Source of the DNA: UBA8514 sp034933685
GTDB lineage: Bacteria; Bacillota; Clostridia; Lachnospirales; Anaerotignaceae
NCBI GenBank assembly: GCA_034933685.1
Contig: JAYFNB010000034.1
Coordinates: 1 to 64,000 of the forward strand
DNA length: 64,000 nt
Reading direction: 5' to 3'
Below are positions 17,311-25,486 of this stretch, piece after piece. A program made the translations under genes and the position numbers. The notes below the pieces were generated by a model. The model worked only from the letters and a program-made list of their open reading frames with translations, ran no database searches and had not been told where the DNA came from. Each line of letters starts with the position of its first letter. The stretch's first letter is position 1.

Positions 17311-18654
17311 TCAATCTAATAAATCCCATACAGGACTGTTAATGCTCAGATTAATTTCTTCCACGAAATTTCTTACTCCCTCATACCCAGCTAGCGCATG
17401 TTTTCTTTCATGATTATGATCACAAAAAGCTATCCCCAACTTATAAGCCAAAGGTCTTTCTTTAACTCCTCCTACTAATATGTCCGCCTTTTTTTCTTTC
17501 ATAAATGTTTCAAGCTCTGACGGATTTGCATCATCCATAATAATAGTCCCAGAATTACTTAGTTGCCGAATGATATCATAATCTTCTTTTTGTCCTGTTT
17601 GCGTACCAACTACAACTGTCTCAATGCCTAGCTCATTAAACTGACGAATAAGTGAGATAGCCTTAAATCCTCCCCCGACGTAAATCGCAGCTTTTTTCCC
17701 TACAAGTCTTGGTTTGTACTTATCTAGAAAACTTTGCAATCCAGCACTTTCTGTTTGTGTTAATTCTTCTGCCTTAGCTATAACCTCTTTATTACCAACA
17801 GCTTGTGCAACTCTCAATATAGAATTACTAGTATCCTCAACTCCAAAAAAGCTAACCTTAATAAAAGGAATTCCCCACTCTTCTTCCATCCTTTTAGCAA
17901 GATAAGTGCTAGAACCTGCACACTGAACAATATTCAGCGAAGCTTTTGAAGCCGTCTGTAAGGTTTGCATTGAAGCATCGCCGGTAATTGTAGCATTAAC
18001 TTTGATGCCAATTTTCTTTAAATATCCTTCAATAATCCACATTTCTCCCGAAAGATTATAGTCACCTAAGATGTTGATACTTCCAGGAATTTTTGAACCA
18101 TCATAAGCAGGCGCTATGACCTTCATTATGGCATCGCAAGCTAACTTATATCCTTGACTCTTCGTTCCTGAAAACCCCGGTGCTTTAACAGGAATAACCA
18201 ATATTTTATATTTTTCTGTAGCTGCCCTGCATACAGCCTCTATATCATCACCTATCACACCAACAATACAGGTAGCGTAAACAAAAATCAGTTTAGCTCC
18301 GTGTTTCGCAACAACTTCATCAACAGCAGCTTCAAGAATTTTTGTTCCACCGAAAATAATATCCCGTTCTTTAAGGTCTGTAGAAAAACTATTGCGAAAA
18401 ACATCGCTGCCGCTAGTTAAACTACCTCTAATATCCCAAGTATAACTTGAACATCCTATTGGTCCATGAATAATGTGGAAGGCATCAGTAATAGGATTTA
18501 ATACGACACGGGCACCACAATAAACACAGGCCCTTTGGCTGACTGCACCTGATACGCTTTCTTTCTCACAGCTTATGCCACTACCGTCACCCTGACAGCA
18601 AAAATCACTGCTTATAATAGATTTTTTTCTTTCTTCTAAGATGTCTGCCGTCAT
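17311..18654 (-). CDS. nifE: Nitrogenase FeMo-cofactor scaffold protein NifE
   Basis: A 447-residue NifD-like protein. Conserved cysteines sit in RACVYCGARVV, GPIGCSSYTWDIRG and VYATCIVGVIGDDIEAV. It forms the NifEN scaffold with the NifN part of the next gene product, where NifB-co is converted to FeMo-co. It follows nifK after 105 nt that contain a stem-loop. AAGAAGG precedes the ATG. Confidence 0.94.
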   Translation of the reverse strand: MTADILEERKKSIISSDFCCQGDGSGISCEKESVSGAVSQRACVYCGARVVLNPITDAFHIIHGPIGCSSYTWDIRGSLTSGSDVFRNSFSTDLKERDIIFGGTKILEAAVDEVVAKHGAKLIFVYATCIVGVIGDDIEAVCRAATEKYKILVIPVKAPGFSGTKSQGYKLACDAIMKVIAPAYDGSKIPGSINILGDYNLSGEMWIIEGYLKKIGIKVNATITGDASMQTLQTASKASLNIVQCAGSSTYLAKRMEEEWGIPFIKVSFFGVEDTSNSILRVAQAVGNKEVIAKAEELTQTESAGLQSFLDKYKPRLVGKKAAIYVGGGFKAISLIRQFNELGIETVVVGTQTGQKEDYDIIRQLSNSGTIIMDDANPSELETFMKEKKADILVGGVKERPLAYKLGIAFCDHNHERKHALAGYEGVRNFVEEINLSINSPVWDLLD

Positions 18655-18689
18655 AATATAACCTTCTTTACATTATAGTTAAACAATAA

Positions 18690-18735
18690 GGGAACTTTTG
18701 CTACAATGCCTACGACACTGTACGCAAAAGTCCCC
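18690..18735 (-). other. Intercistronic stem-loop between nifK and nifE
   Basis: A near-perfect 12-bp stem (GGGGACTTTTGC with GCAAAAGTTCCC) closing a 22-nt loop, followed on the minus strand by TTATTG. It lies 25 nt after the nifK stop. It may be a processing or stabilising structure, or a leaky terminator, that sets a lower level of the assembly genes relative to nifHDK. Confidence 0.65.
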
Positions 18736-18759
18736 TTGGAAAAGATGAACTACAGTAAA

Positions 18760-20127
18760 TCAGAGTACTATTTCTAAATCTTCATCTGCACAAATACGAT
18801 CCTGTTTATCCAAAATGGCATTCAAAATCATTTCCACCAAGCGCAGGGCTCCTTTATAACCAACTATAGGTTGCAAAGCGTGAGCATGCCTGTCTAGAAC
18901 AGGGAATCCTGCTCTAACCATTGGAATATCTTCAGCCTTAGCTATTTGCTTACCATAAGTAGTTCCAATCAAAATATCAACTGTTTCATTTTTAATCCAT
19001 TGATGTAATTCAAACAAGTCTCCTGCTGCTTTTACTTGGCACTGATCAGCAACACCATATTTATTGAGCAAAACTTGTGCCTTTTTGCTAAAAGAATCCA
19101 TAGGCGTACCTGTAAGCATATATTTAGGAATCATTCCCATTTCCAATACAAGAGATGCAATGCCTAAAACAGTATCAGGATCCCCATAAATAGCAGCTTT
19201 TTTACCAAAAACATGTGCAGAAGAATCCAACATAATGTCGACTATTTGTCCCCGCTCTTCTTCCAAAGAATATGGTACTTCTGCATTGGTAAGTCTAGTT
19301 AAAGACATAATATATTCATCAGTATTTGTTATGCCAATAGGTAATGGCATTATGTCAGACTCGATGTTACACTTGCGTTTTAAAACCATGCAGGGTTCTT
19401 GCTCGGTAATTTCACCTAGTGCAATGATTCTCCTAACAGCTCCGAGTTTTTTTATATCAGCTACCTTTGTCCCTCCTTTAGGATACATGCTGTACCTCCC
19501 GGTAATAGGAGCATCCATTACTCCGCTGGTATCAGGAAACATAATATAATCGGCTTTGACAAGTTCTGCTATACGCTTCATTTCACGCATATCACCGGGA
19601 TTCACAAATCCAGGGAAAATGCCAATTTTACCATTACATATATCAGCTTTCTCTGCCAAATATTCTATAAACCCCGCCATCATATTAAAAAACCCATTAA
19701 TATGAGAACCTACATAACTTGGTGTATTGCAATGAATTACCATCTTCCCTGTTGGTATGTCCATTTGTTGAATATATGTGTTAAGATCATCGCCAATAGT
19801 TTCAGATAAACAGGTAGTATGACAGGCAATAATATCAGGATCATATATATCAAAAATGTTTTTTACAGCTGTTTTAACATTACTGCCTCCACCAAAAACA
19901 CACGCCCCTTCGGAAAAGGAGCTTGTCGTAGCAATAGCCGGTTCCTTAAAATGTCTCGCCAATACGGAACGGTGATAAGATACACAGCCTTGAGAGCCAT
20001 GACTGTGAGGCATGCACTTGTGCACACCTAAAGCACAGTAAAGTGCGCCTACCGGTTGGCAAGTTTTGCAAGGATTAATACGCAGAGCTTTTCTTTCAGT
20101 AATTTCTTTGGGTGTAAGATCTAACAT
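18760..20127 (-). CDS. nifK: Nitrogenase MoFe protein beta chain NifK
   Basis: A 455-residue subunit with P-cluster cysteine regions NPCKTCQPVGALY, GSQGCVSYHRSVLARHF and TTCLSETIGDD. It lacks the N-terminal extension of the proteobacterial (about 520-residue) form, as expected for the Clostridium-type group. Its ATG overlaps the nifD stop by one base (TAATG), giving balanced 1:1 translation. Partner of NifD in the alpha2-beta2 tetramer. Confidence 0.96.
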   Translation of the reverse strand: MLDLTPKEITERKALRINPCKTCQPVGALYCALGVHKCMPHSHGSQGCVSYHRSVLARHFKEPAIATTSSFSEGACVFGGGSNVKTAVKNIFDIYDPDIIACHTTCLSETIGDDLNTYIQQMDIPTGKMVIHCNTPSYVGSHINGFFNMMAGFIEYLAEKADICNGKIGIFPGFVNPGDMREMKRIAELVKADYIMFPDTSGVMDAPITGRYSMYPKGGTKVADIKKLGAVRRIIALGEITEQEPCMVLKRKCNIESDIMPLPIGITNTDEYIMSLTRLTNAEVPYSLEEERGQIVDIMLDSSAHVFGKKAAIYGDPDTVLGIASLVLEMGMIPKYMLTGTPMDSFSKKAQVLLNKYGVADQCQVKAAGDLFELHQWIKNETVDILIGTTYGKQIAKAEDIPMVRAGFPVLDRHAHALQPIVGYKGALRLVEMILNAILDKQDRICADEDLEIVL

Positions 20128-21719
20128 TATTGAGCTCCTCCAATCTTACCCATAAGAGTAGAAGTAGTTTTCCAAGGTGCCTCAATAAGTTTCCACGCAG
20201 GTGCATAAATCGCCATGTAAGAATCCCTAGCAAAATTCAGTGCTCCTTGAAAACAAGAGTATGGACCACTATAGTCATATGAATGCAATTGACGTGCTGG
20301 CATTCCTGCTTTTACCATCATATATTTGTCTTTGATGCCGGAATAAAAAATGTCAGGCTTAAATATTTCCATTAGTTTTTCTGTTTCATAATGGTTAAAA
20401 TCATCTACGGTAATCGTGCCTGAGTCCATATCCCGAAACATCCCTTTATATTCCTCAAGTTCAATCTTATCCTTGAGCTCTTCAAAGCGTTCCCGGTCAA
20501 TGACAAGACGATATTTTGCTTCATCTTTATTTACCGTTATTTCTTCAATGTTTTTGCTATCCGCATCAAGCTTAATACTAGGAAGCACATCACGACCCTC
20601 GTAGTCATCTCTATGAGCAAATTCATACCCGCCAATGATCGTCTTCACCCCTAATTCCTTAAGTAAAGATTGGTAATGATGGGTTCTAGAACCACCTACG
20701 AATATACCTGCTGTTTTACCGGCAAGTTTTTCTTTATAAAAATCTAAATCACCGGTTATAGCAGCATATTCATCCGCTATAACTTCTTCAGTTTTAGCAG
20801 TAATAACCGGATCGTTAAAATACATTGCCATTTCTCTTAGGCTGCGAATCGTTTCTTGAATGCCTATACAATTTACCTTCAACCAATCAATACCATATTT
20901 TGTTTTCATCATTTCAGCAATATAGTTAATTGAGCGATGGCACATTACGAGGTTTAAGTCTGCTATGTGGGAATCCTTAATTCCTTCGTAACTGCCATCT
21001 CCTGTAAAAACATTCAGCACTTCATAGCCAATACGCTTTAATACTCTCGAAGTTTCCCAACCATCTCCACCTATATTGTACTCACCCAAAATATTAACAG
21101 TGTGTTTTCCTGCATGGGGAAGAGCATCCCCAGTGCCAATAATATGTTTCATCAAACCATTATTTGCTATATGATGCCCCGCTGATTGGCTAACGCCCCT
21201 ATACCCTTCACAACTAAAAGCCACACATTGAATTTTAAATGCTTCTTGAGCCCAAGTTGCAACAGCTTGAATGTCATCACCAATAAGACCTATAGGACAT
21301 GTAGAACAAATTAAAACACACTCCGGATGAAAAATTTCAACAGCTTCCTTGATTGCTTGTTTTAATTTTTTCTCACCACCAAATACTATGTCCGATTCTT
21401 GCATATCAGTTGTAAAACAATATTGAATGAAATTGCGTCCGTCTGGATTATTTGCTTTATTTCGACGAGTTCCCCAAGAATAAAATCCACATCCAACAGG
21501 TCCATGAGTAATAGTTACCACATCACGCAAAGGTCCAAGAACAACTCCTTTACACCCTGCATAACAGCATCCGCGATTAACCATCATACCTGGGATACTA
21601 CGACTATTGGCCGCTATCTCTTGAGAAACTCCGCTTTCTTCCAGCTGCACTATGTGATCCTTACGATTTTTAAATACCTTTGCAGTATAATTATCTAAAA
21701 TTTTTTCACGTTCCTGCAT
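20127..21719 (-). CDS. nifD: Nitrogenase MoFe protein alpha chain NifD
   Basis: A 530-residue Mo-type subunit. By alignment from memory to the Azotobacter protein, the P-cluster ligands are Cys51, Cys77 and Cys141. The FeMo-co ligands are Cys260 (DLNLVMCHRS) and His479 (RQLHSYDYSGPY), and the active-site Gln178/His182 are in GVSQSAGHHIAN. An extra stretch of about 50 residues near 385-435 is the insertion typical of clostridial NifD. The motifs argue for the Mo enzyme, not V or Fe-only. AAGGAGGA precedes the ATG. Confidence 0.96.
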   Translation of the reverse strand: MQEREKILDNYTAKVFKNRKDHIVQLEESGVSQEIAANSRSIPGMMVNRGCCYAGCKGVVLGPLRDVVTITHGPVGCGFYSWGTRRNKANNPDGRNFIQYCFTTDMQESDIVFGGEKKLKQAIKEAVEIFHPECVLICSTCPIGLIGDDIQAVATWAQEAFKIQCVAFSCEGYRGVSQSAGHHIANNGLMKHIIGTGDALPHAGKHTVNILGEYNIGGDGWETSRVLKRIGYEVLNVFTGDGSYEGIKDSHIADLNLVMCHRSINYIAEMMKTKYGIDWLKVNCIGIQETIRSLREMAMYFNDPVITAKTEEVIADEYAAITGDLDFYKEKLAGKTAGIFVGGSRTHHYQSLLKELGVKTIIGGYEFAHRDDYEGRDVLPSIKLDADSKNIEEITVNKDEAKYRLVIDRERFEELKDKIELEEYKGMFRDMDSGTITVDDFNHYETEKLMEIFKPDIFYSGIKDKYMMVKAGMPARQLHSYDYSGPYSCFQGALNFARDSYMAIYAPAWKLIEAPWKTTSTLMGKIGGAQ

Positions 21720-21733
21720 GCCTAAGTTCCTCC

Positions 21734-22126
21734 TTATTCATGAAATTCTCTGTCCTGCGTTTCGCCGGTACGAATGTTATAACCTAGCCCGATAGGCAAA
21801 ACGAAAATTTTACCATCCCCGGGATTACCGGTTTGGTTGACTTCGATGATGGTTTTAATTGCAACTGGTACGATTTCATCATCCACGACCAAAGAAAAAC
21901 AACGCCTAGGAACAAGGCGGATACTTTCTACAAGGCTCTCGCCCATTTCATTTGCCGGAACTTCACCTGAATTATCCAAAATTACTTGTCGTGCTATAGA
22001 AGCCAGAGGTTTCTTACCACGGCCAACTCCTTTTGAACAAGTAAAAGATGGTAATCCAGCTCTGGCCAAGGCATCCCTTGTATCATTAACTTTGTTAAGC
22101 CGTATAAACGCCATAATTTCTTTCAT
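21734..22126 (-). CDS. nifI2: PII-like nitrogenase switch protein NifI2
   Basis: A 130-residue GlnB-family protein with MKEIMAFIRLNKVNDTRDAL at the start, a T-loop region containing GVGRGKKP, and the C-terminal PII signature GDGKIFVLPIGLGYNIRTGE. Start chosen at 22126, where AGGGGGT precedes the ATG. NifI1/NifI2 between nifH and nifD are characteristic of archaea, clostridia and some deltaproteobacteria. In methanogens they block the MoFe protein in response to 2-oxoglutarate and ATP. The same post-translational role is inferred here. Confidence 0.92.
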   Translation of the reverse strand: MKEIMAFIRLNKVNDTRDALARAGLPSFTCSKGVGRGKKPLASIARQVILDNSGEVPANEMGESLVESIRLVPRRCFSLVVDDEIVPVAIKTIIEVNQTGNPGDGKIFVLPIGLGYNIRTGETQDREFHE

Positions 22127-22139
22127 TGTCAGTACCCCC

Positions 22140-22463
22140 TCATAGCCCAGGTTTACCGGTACTAATAGTGTATGCCTCATCTACTGCCACAACAAAAATA
22201 CGTCCATCACCGAAGTTACCATTACCTGTTTTGGCAGTTTTCATGATAATGCGGATGATATCATCTTTGTCTTTATCTTCAGCAACAATAATCAATAAAT
22301 CTTTTTGAATTTCATCATAATGGACTTCACCAACAGTAATTCCTTTTTGGCGTCCACGCCCATAAACTTCTTCCTTAGTAACACCAATATATCCCGCATC
22401 ATGCAATTCAGATAAAACAAAACCAGATTTTTCAGGTCGAACTACCGCACGAATCATAATCAT
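22140..22463 (-). CDS. nifI1: PII-like nitrogenase switch protein NifI1
   Basis: A 107-residue GlnB-family protein (MIMIRAVVRPEKSGFVLSEL; T-loop YGRGRQKG; C-terminal FGDGRIFVVAVDEAYTISTG). It lacks the PII T-loop tyrosine context of GlnB and fits NifI1. It follows nifH by 36 nt, behind GAGGTGG, and partners NifI2. Confidence 0.92.
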   Translation of the reverse strand: MIMIRAVVRPEKSGFVLSELHDAGYIGVTKEEVYGRGRQKGITVGEVHYDEIQKDLLIIVAEDKDKDDIIRIIMKTAKTGNGNFGDGRIFVVAVDEAYTISTGKPGL

Positions 22464-22499
22464 ATATTTTCCACCTCTCGCAATTAACTTTTATATGGG

Positions 22500-23318
22500 T
22501 TAGCCTAAAATTCCAAACTCCATTAACAGCTGTTCTAAGCGCTCCTGTTCCATTGGTTTTGGGATAATAAACATATCATTGCCGTCAATTTTTTTAGCAA
22601 GCTGCATATACTCATCAGCCTGCCCGCAAGTAGGATCAAATTCAATAACTGTTTTTCTATTGATTTCTGCACGTTGAACCATGTTATCGCGTGGTACAAA
22701 ATGAATCATTTGTGTCCCAATTTCTTTGGCCACAGCAGCAACCAAATCTGCTTCACCATCAACATTACGACTATTGCAAATAAGACCACCCAAACGAACA
22801 CCACCAGTTTGAGCGTATTTTGTAATACCTTTGGCAATATTGTTAGCTGCGTACAAAGCCATCATTTCGCCTGAACATACAATGTAAATTTCTTTTGCCT
22901 TACCTTCACGAATTGGCATTGCGAAACCACCGCAAACAACATCTCCTAAAACATCATAAAACACATAATCTAAATCAGACTCATATGCGCCTAGTCTTTC
23001 TAGCAAAGTAATAGACGTTATTATACCTCGCCCAGCACAACCAACACCTGGTTCTGGGCCACCTGACTCTACACATCTAATTCCACCATAGCCGGCTTTT
23101 AATACTAAATCCAATTCAACATCATCACCGGCTTCACGTAAAGTGTCCAAAACAGTTTGCTGTGCCAATCCACCCAGTATTAACCTAGTCGAATCAGCCT
23201 TGGGGTCGCAGCCAACAATCATGATTTTTTTACCCATTGTAGCCAGTCCTGCATTAAGATTTTGGGTAGTTGTAGATTTTCCAATACCGCCTTTACCATA
23301 AATAGCTACTTGTCTCAT
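22500..23318 (-). CDS. nifH: Nitrogenase iron protein NifH
   Basis: A 272-residue dinitrogenase reductase. P-loop GKGGIGKSTTTQN at residues about 8-20, the 4Fe-4S Cys ligands in GVGCAGRGI and YDVLGDVVCGGFAMP, and the Arg of AGRGIIT that is ADP-ribosylated in some bacteria. No draT/draG is in view. The start is the ATG at 23318, after GGAGGGAAGTT. An in-frame extension to 23351 has no homology to NifH. It is the first gene of the nif-mod operon. Confidence 0.97.
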   Translation of the reverse strand: MRQVAIYGKGGIGKSTTTQNLNAGLATMGKKIMIVGCDPKADSTRLILGGLAQQTVLDTLREAGDDVELDLVLKAGYGGIRCVESGGPEPGVGCAGRGIITSITLLERLGAYESDLDYVFYDVLGDVVCGGFAMPIREGKAKEIYIVCSGEMMALYAANNIAKGITKYAQTGGVRLGGLICNSRNVDGEADLVAAVAKEIGTQMIHFVPRDNMVQRAEINRKTVIEFDPTCGQADEYMQLAKKIDGNDMFIIPKPMEQERLEQLLMEFGILG

Positions 23319-23536
23319 TTGAACTTCCCTCCAAACTATTATTTTCCCCATAGTTTAATACGCTTTAAATAATAAAAAAAACAGCCTTCGGCATGATGAA
23401 ACCATACCATCAGACTGCTTTGTCGCTGCTGCTACAGACAGACCTTTGAACCTTCCAAAGTTTATTATTTGAATTACGCAAAAACTCGAGTGGAACTTAG
23501 TCAAAAGCTCAATATTTACTCTTTTGCTAAGAACTT
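23319..23536 (-). promoter_or_regulatory. Long structured 5' leader of the nif operon
   Basis: About 218 nt separate the predicted transcription start from the nifH ATG. In order it contains a CAAAAG/CTTTTG stem, a small hairpin CTTTG(7-nt loop)CAAAG, a TGTC/GACA hairpin, and a terminator-like hairpin ending in eight T. I could not match it to a known riboswitch or to the paired hexaloop hairpins bound by ANTAR proteins. Confidence 0.55.
23374..23417 (-). terminator. Terminator-like hairpin in the nifH leader
   Basis: On the minus strand CAGTC-TGATG pairs with CATCA and, after a 7-nt bulge, with GGCTG. It is followed by TTTTTTTT (complement of 23374-23381). It lies about 55 nt before the nifH ATG, downstream of the only good promoter, so nif transcription would have to pass it. 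Confidence 0.55.
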
Positions 23537-23542
23537 AGACAA

Positions 23543-23571
23543 ATACTACTATAAAAACAATCCCTTGTCAA
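23543..23571 (-). promoter_or_regulatory. Sigma-A promoter of the nif-mod operon
   Basis: TTGACA (23566-23571) and TAGTAT (23543-23548) on the minus strand with a 17-bp spacer. No sigma-54 element (GG-N10-GC) was found in the region. The 440-bp gap between nifH and the divergent gene holds this promoter, the leader and the repeats at 23586-23613. Confidence 0.75.
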
Positions 23572-23585
23572 TAGATTTTAGGTCA

Positions 23586-23613
23586 CATTAAAAATACTTT
23601 TTCCATTAAAAAT
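23586..23613. repeat. Direct repeats upstream of the nif promoter
   Basis: CATTAAAAAT occurs at 23586-23595 and again at 23604-23613, 18 bp apart, just upstream of the -35 element. This is a suitable place for an activator or repressor that acts on nifH or on the divergent genes. Both copies are AT-rich, so chance is possible. Confidence 0.35.
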
Positions 23614-23759
23614 GTCTATTTGTTTACATTACCGCCTTACTTTATGTATTTGTGTAATTTTTTTATTGTATTCCCTTCGAAATTGCAGTATTATGATAGT
23701 CAAATTATGCAAAACAAAATCAGTTGCATATGTTTGTACTTAAGGGAGGATAGTATTGT

Positions 23760-24380
23760 ATGGCAGAAAAAATAGCTTTAACGGTAGATAGGGAAAAAAG
23801 ACTTACGAACTTTGCAGACTCTGCATATCTAAAAATTATTGCCAAAAACAATGGTATATGGCAGTGCGAAAAAATATTACCGCTAGATTTAAATGTAACT
23901 AGTACTAATGAATTGCGTATAAAAATACATGCTATTATTAATTCTATTAATGACTGTAAAATACTTTTATCTGCCGGTATCAGTGGGATTCCCTATTACA
24001 TTTTTGATAAAATGGGTTTTTCTATATTTGAAACCGCCGGCGAAACACCTGAAATCTTAGAGGAAATTGTTAGCGAAACGCAAAATAATAAAAAACCACT
24101 TACAACTAGAAACGAAATATCCTGCACTCCAACTGAGATAACTAATGGTTGCTATTTTTTAAACTACATACTTCTAGAGAATAAATATCCCGAAATTACC
24201 ACTAAAAAAGCTCTCTTGCCCTTCTTGAAAACAAAACCTTTTATCTCCCTTACCGTACTATTTTCACATCTGCCCCCCTGGCTTGAGGCTGATGAATATA
24301 GCCAAAAAATGGAAATCACCACCCAAAAAAATTCTAAAGGAATACTAGTCAGCATCCGTCATAAAATATGTGGGGAGTGA
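23760..24380 (+). CDS. AnfO-family nitrogenase accessory protein
   Basis: A 206-residue protein resembling the Fe-only nitrogenase accessory family AnfO. The N-terminal region (EKIALTVDREKRLTNF..., NDCKILLSAGISGIPYYIFDKMGFSIFE) has the family pattern of a cysteine-preceded 'G.PY..f...Gf.iwE' block. The C-terminal part ends in a leucine/proline segment of the kind seen in AnfO (LLPFLKTKPFISLTVLFSHLPPWLE). No anfHDGK is present here, so it probably serves the Mo system. It is divergent from nifH and followed after 4 nt by the repeat protein. AAGGGAGGA precedes the ATG. The molecular role is unproven. Confidence 0.7.
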   Translation: MAEKIALTVDREKRLTNFADSAYLKIIAKNNGIWQCEKILPLDLNVTSTNELRIKIHAIINSINDCKILLSAGISGIPYYIFDKMGFSIFETAGETPEILEEIVSETQNNKKPLTTRNEISCTPTEITNGCYFLNYILLENKYPEITTKKALLPFLKTKPFISLTVLFSHLPPWLEADEYSQKMEITTQKNSKGILVSIRHKICGE

Positions 24381-24384
24381 TAAA

Positions 24385-25263
24385 ATGAATATTAATACAA
24401 AATATGGTGTTTTAAAAAACTGCCAAGAAGTTACTTATCACGAAAATGGAGCTCTAGCAACAGCTTTTACTCATGCACCCACAAAGTTGAAAACCCCTGT
24501 GGGTAAAATAACACTGGCCTATAACTTCAGTTCCGAGCGACGTAAATATATACCATCTGCTAAATTTTTCGCAAATGGTGACCTCCAGGCCATAAATTTA
24601 GATAAGCAAATGGAAATAAAGACACCTATGGGAAATTTTCTTTGTGAATATGTTTCTTTTTATCCTTGTGGTGCACCTCATCGCCTTTTACATCTGAACG
24701 GAAAGCTGAGCGGATATTGGTCTGAAGCACAAGAAACAGCACTTGCCCAAATTTCTGTACTTAATTTGCCTTGTGGTTTGATTAAAACTAAAATAATGAC
24801 ACTCAATTTATATGACACAGGCATCCTTTCTTCCATAACTTTATTCCCTGGTATAGTTATTTCTGTCAGCACAAACATAGGGCAACTAAAAACCCGCATT
24901 GGTCTAAGTTTTTATCCAAGCGGAGCTTTGCGATCACTTGAACCGGCCGCTCCAACCGAAATAGAGACTCCTCTTGGCAAAGTACGTGCTTTTGATACTA
25001 ATCCTATTGGGCTCACGGGAGATAAAAATTCTCTTCAGTGGGACGAAATAGGAGTTATTTGTGCATGTAAGACTACTGATACCCTAAATATAAGTTTTAT
25101 CGATGGTAGTTTTAAATCTCTTGAAGCAAAAATAACCCTGAGCATGTGTAGTGACGACGTAATGGTTAAGGTGCCCTACACAATAAGTTGGAATAAAAGC
25201 ATTGTTTGCATTGAAGGAATCGCAAACAAAAAAATTGTTTATAATCGTTCAGAGATTACATGA
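24385..25263 (+). CDS. Unrecognised nif-linked protein with about five 30-residue repeats
   Basis: A 292-residue protein without signal peptide or membrane span. Repeats occur near residues 15, 55, 93, 135 and 175: VTYHENGALATAFTHAP, AKFFANGDLQAINLDKQ, VSFYPCGAPHRLLHLN, LNLYDTGILSSITLFPG and LSFYPSGALRSLEPAAP. Three of them continue with a 'hKTPhGp' block. The pattern resembles MORN_2/YwqK beta-hairpin repeats. The ATG at 24385 follows GGGGAG and lies 4 nt after the AnfO-family stop, so the two are co-translated. Function is unknown. A scaffold or ligand-binding beta-solenoid is inference. Confidence 0.75.
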   Translation: MNINTKYGVLKNCQEVTYHENGALATAFTHAPTKLKTPVGKITLAYNFSSERRKYIPSAKFFANGDLQAINLDKQMEIKTPMGNFLCEYVSFYPCGAPHRLLHLNGKLSGYWSEAQETALAQISVLNLPCGLIKTKIMTLNLYDTGILSSITLFPGIVISVSTNIGQLKTRIGLSFYPSGALRSLEPAAPTEIETPLGKVRAFDTNPIGLTGDKNSLQWDEIGVICACKTTDTLNISFIDGSFKSLEAKITLSMCSDDVMVKVPYTISWNKSIVCIEGIANKKIVYNRSEIT

Positions 25264-25338
25264 ATAGTTATATTTTAGTACTCTTTAATTAAATATTTAT
25301 ATTTTTGCTCAAGTTTTGTGTTGTTTTGTTTGTTTTTG

Positions 25339-25367
25339 TTGACAGTAATATCCTTGTATTGTATAAT
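25339..25367 (+). promoter_or_regulatory. Consensus sigma-A promoter of the molybdate-type regulator
   Basis: TTGACA (25339-25344) and TATAAT (25362-25367) with a 17-bp spacer, a perfect match to the consensus. The predicted start at about 25374 lies 183 nt before the ATG. Confidence 0.88.
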
Positions 25368-25373
25368 TCAGTC

Positions 25374-25486
25374 AGGAAAGATAAATTAGCAGACGAATCC
25401 AATACCGCCGGCTGATTTTCGTGTTGAATTGTCAATAGGGCTGCTACCTTATTACAAGCAATATGAATTACCTTCCAAACTTGATG
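25374..25486 (+). ncRNA. Putative structured leader (three-helix) upstream of the regulator gene
   Basis: TAGCAG (25387-25392) pairs with CTGCTA (25441-25446). Directly inside are ACGAA (25393-25397) with TTCGT (25418-25422), and TTGA (25424-25427) with TCAA (25432-25435). Together they give a compact three-way junction ahead of a terminator hairpin. I do not recognise it as a known riboswitch class. A regulatory RNA is inference. Confidence 0.45.

Noticed and set aside
20127..21719. Vanadium or Fe-only nitrogenase alpha chain
   Set aside because: There is no vnfG/anfG between the D and K genes, and the NifD length with the clostridial insertion and NifE/NifN-B nearby fits the Mo enzyme.
23319..23536. 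ANTAR-type antitermination hairpins in the nifH leader
   Set aside because: The small hairpins lack a clear pair of six-base loops with A1 and G4, so this was not claimed.
23319..23759. Sigma-54 promoter or NifA site upstream of nifH
   Set aside because: I looked for a TGGCAC-N5-TTGCA type element and for TGT-N10-ACA and found none. A sigma-A promoter is present instead.
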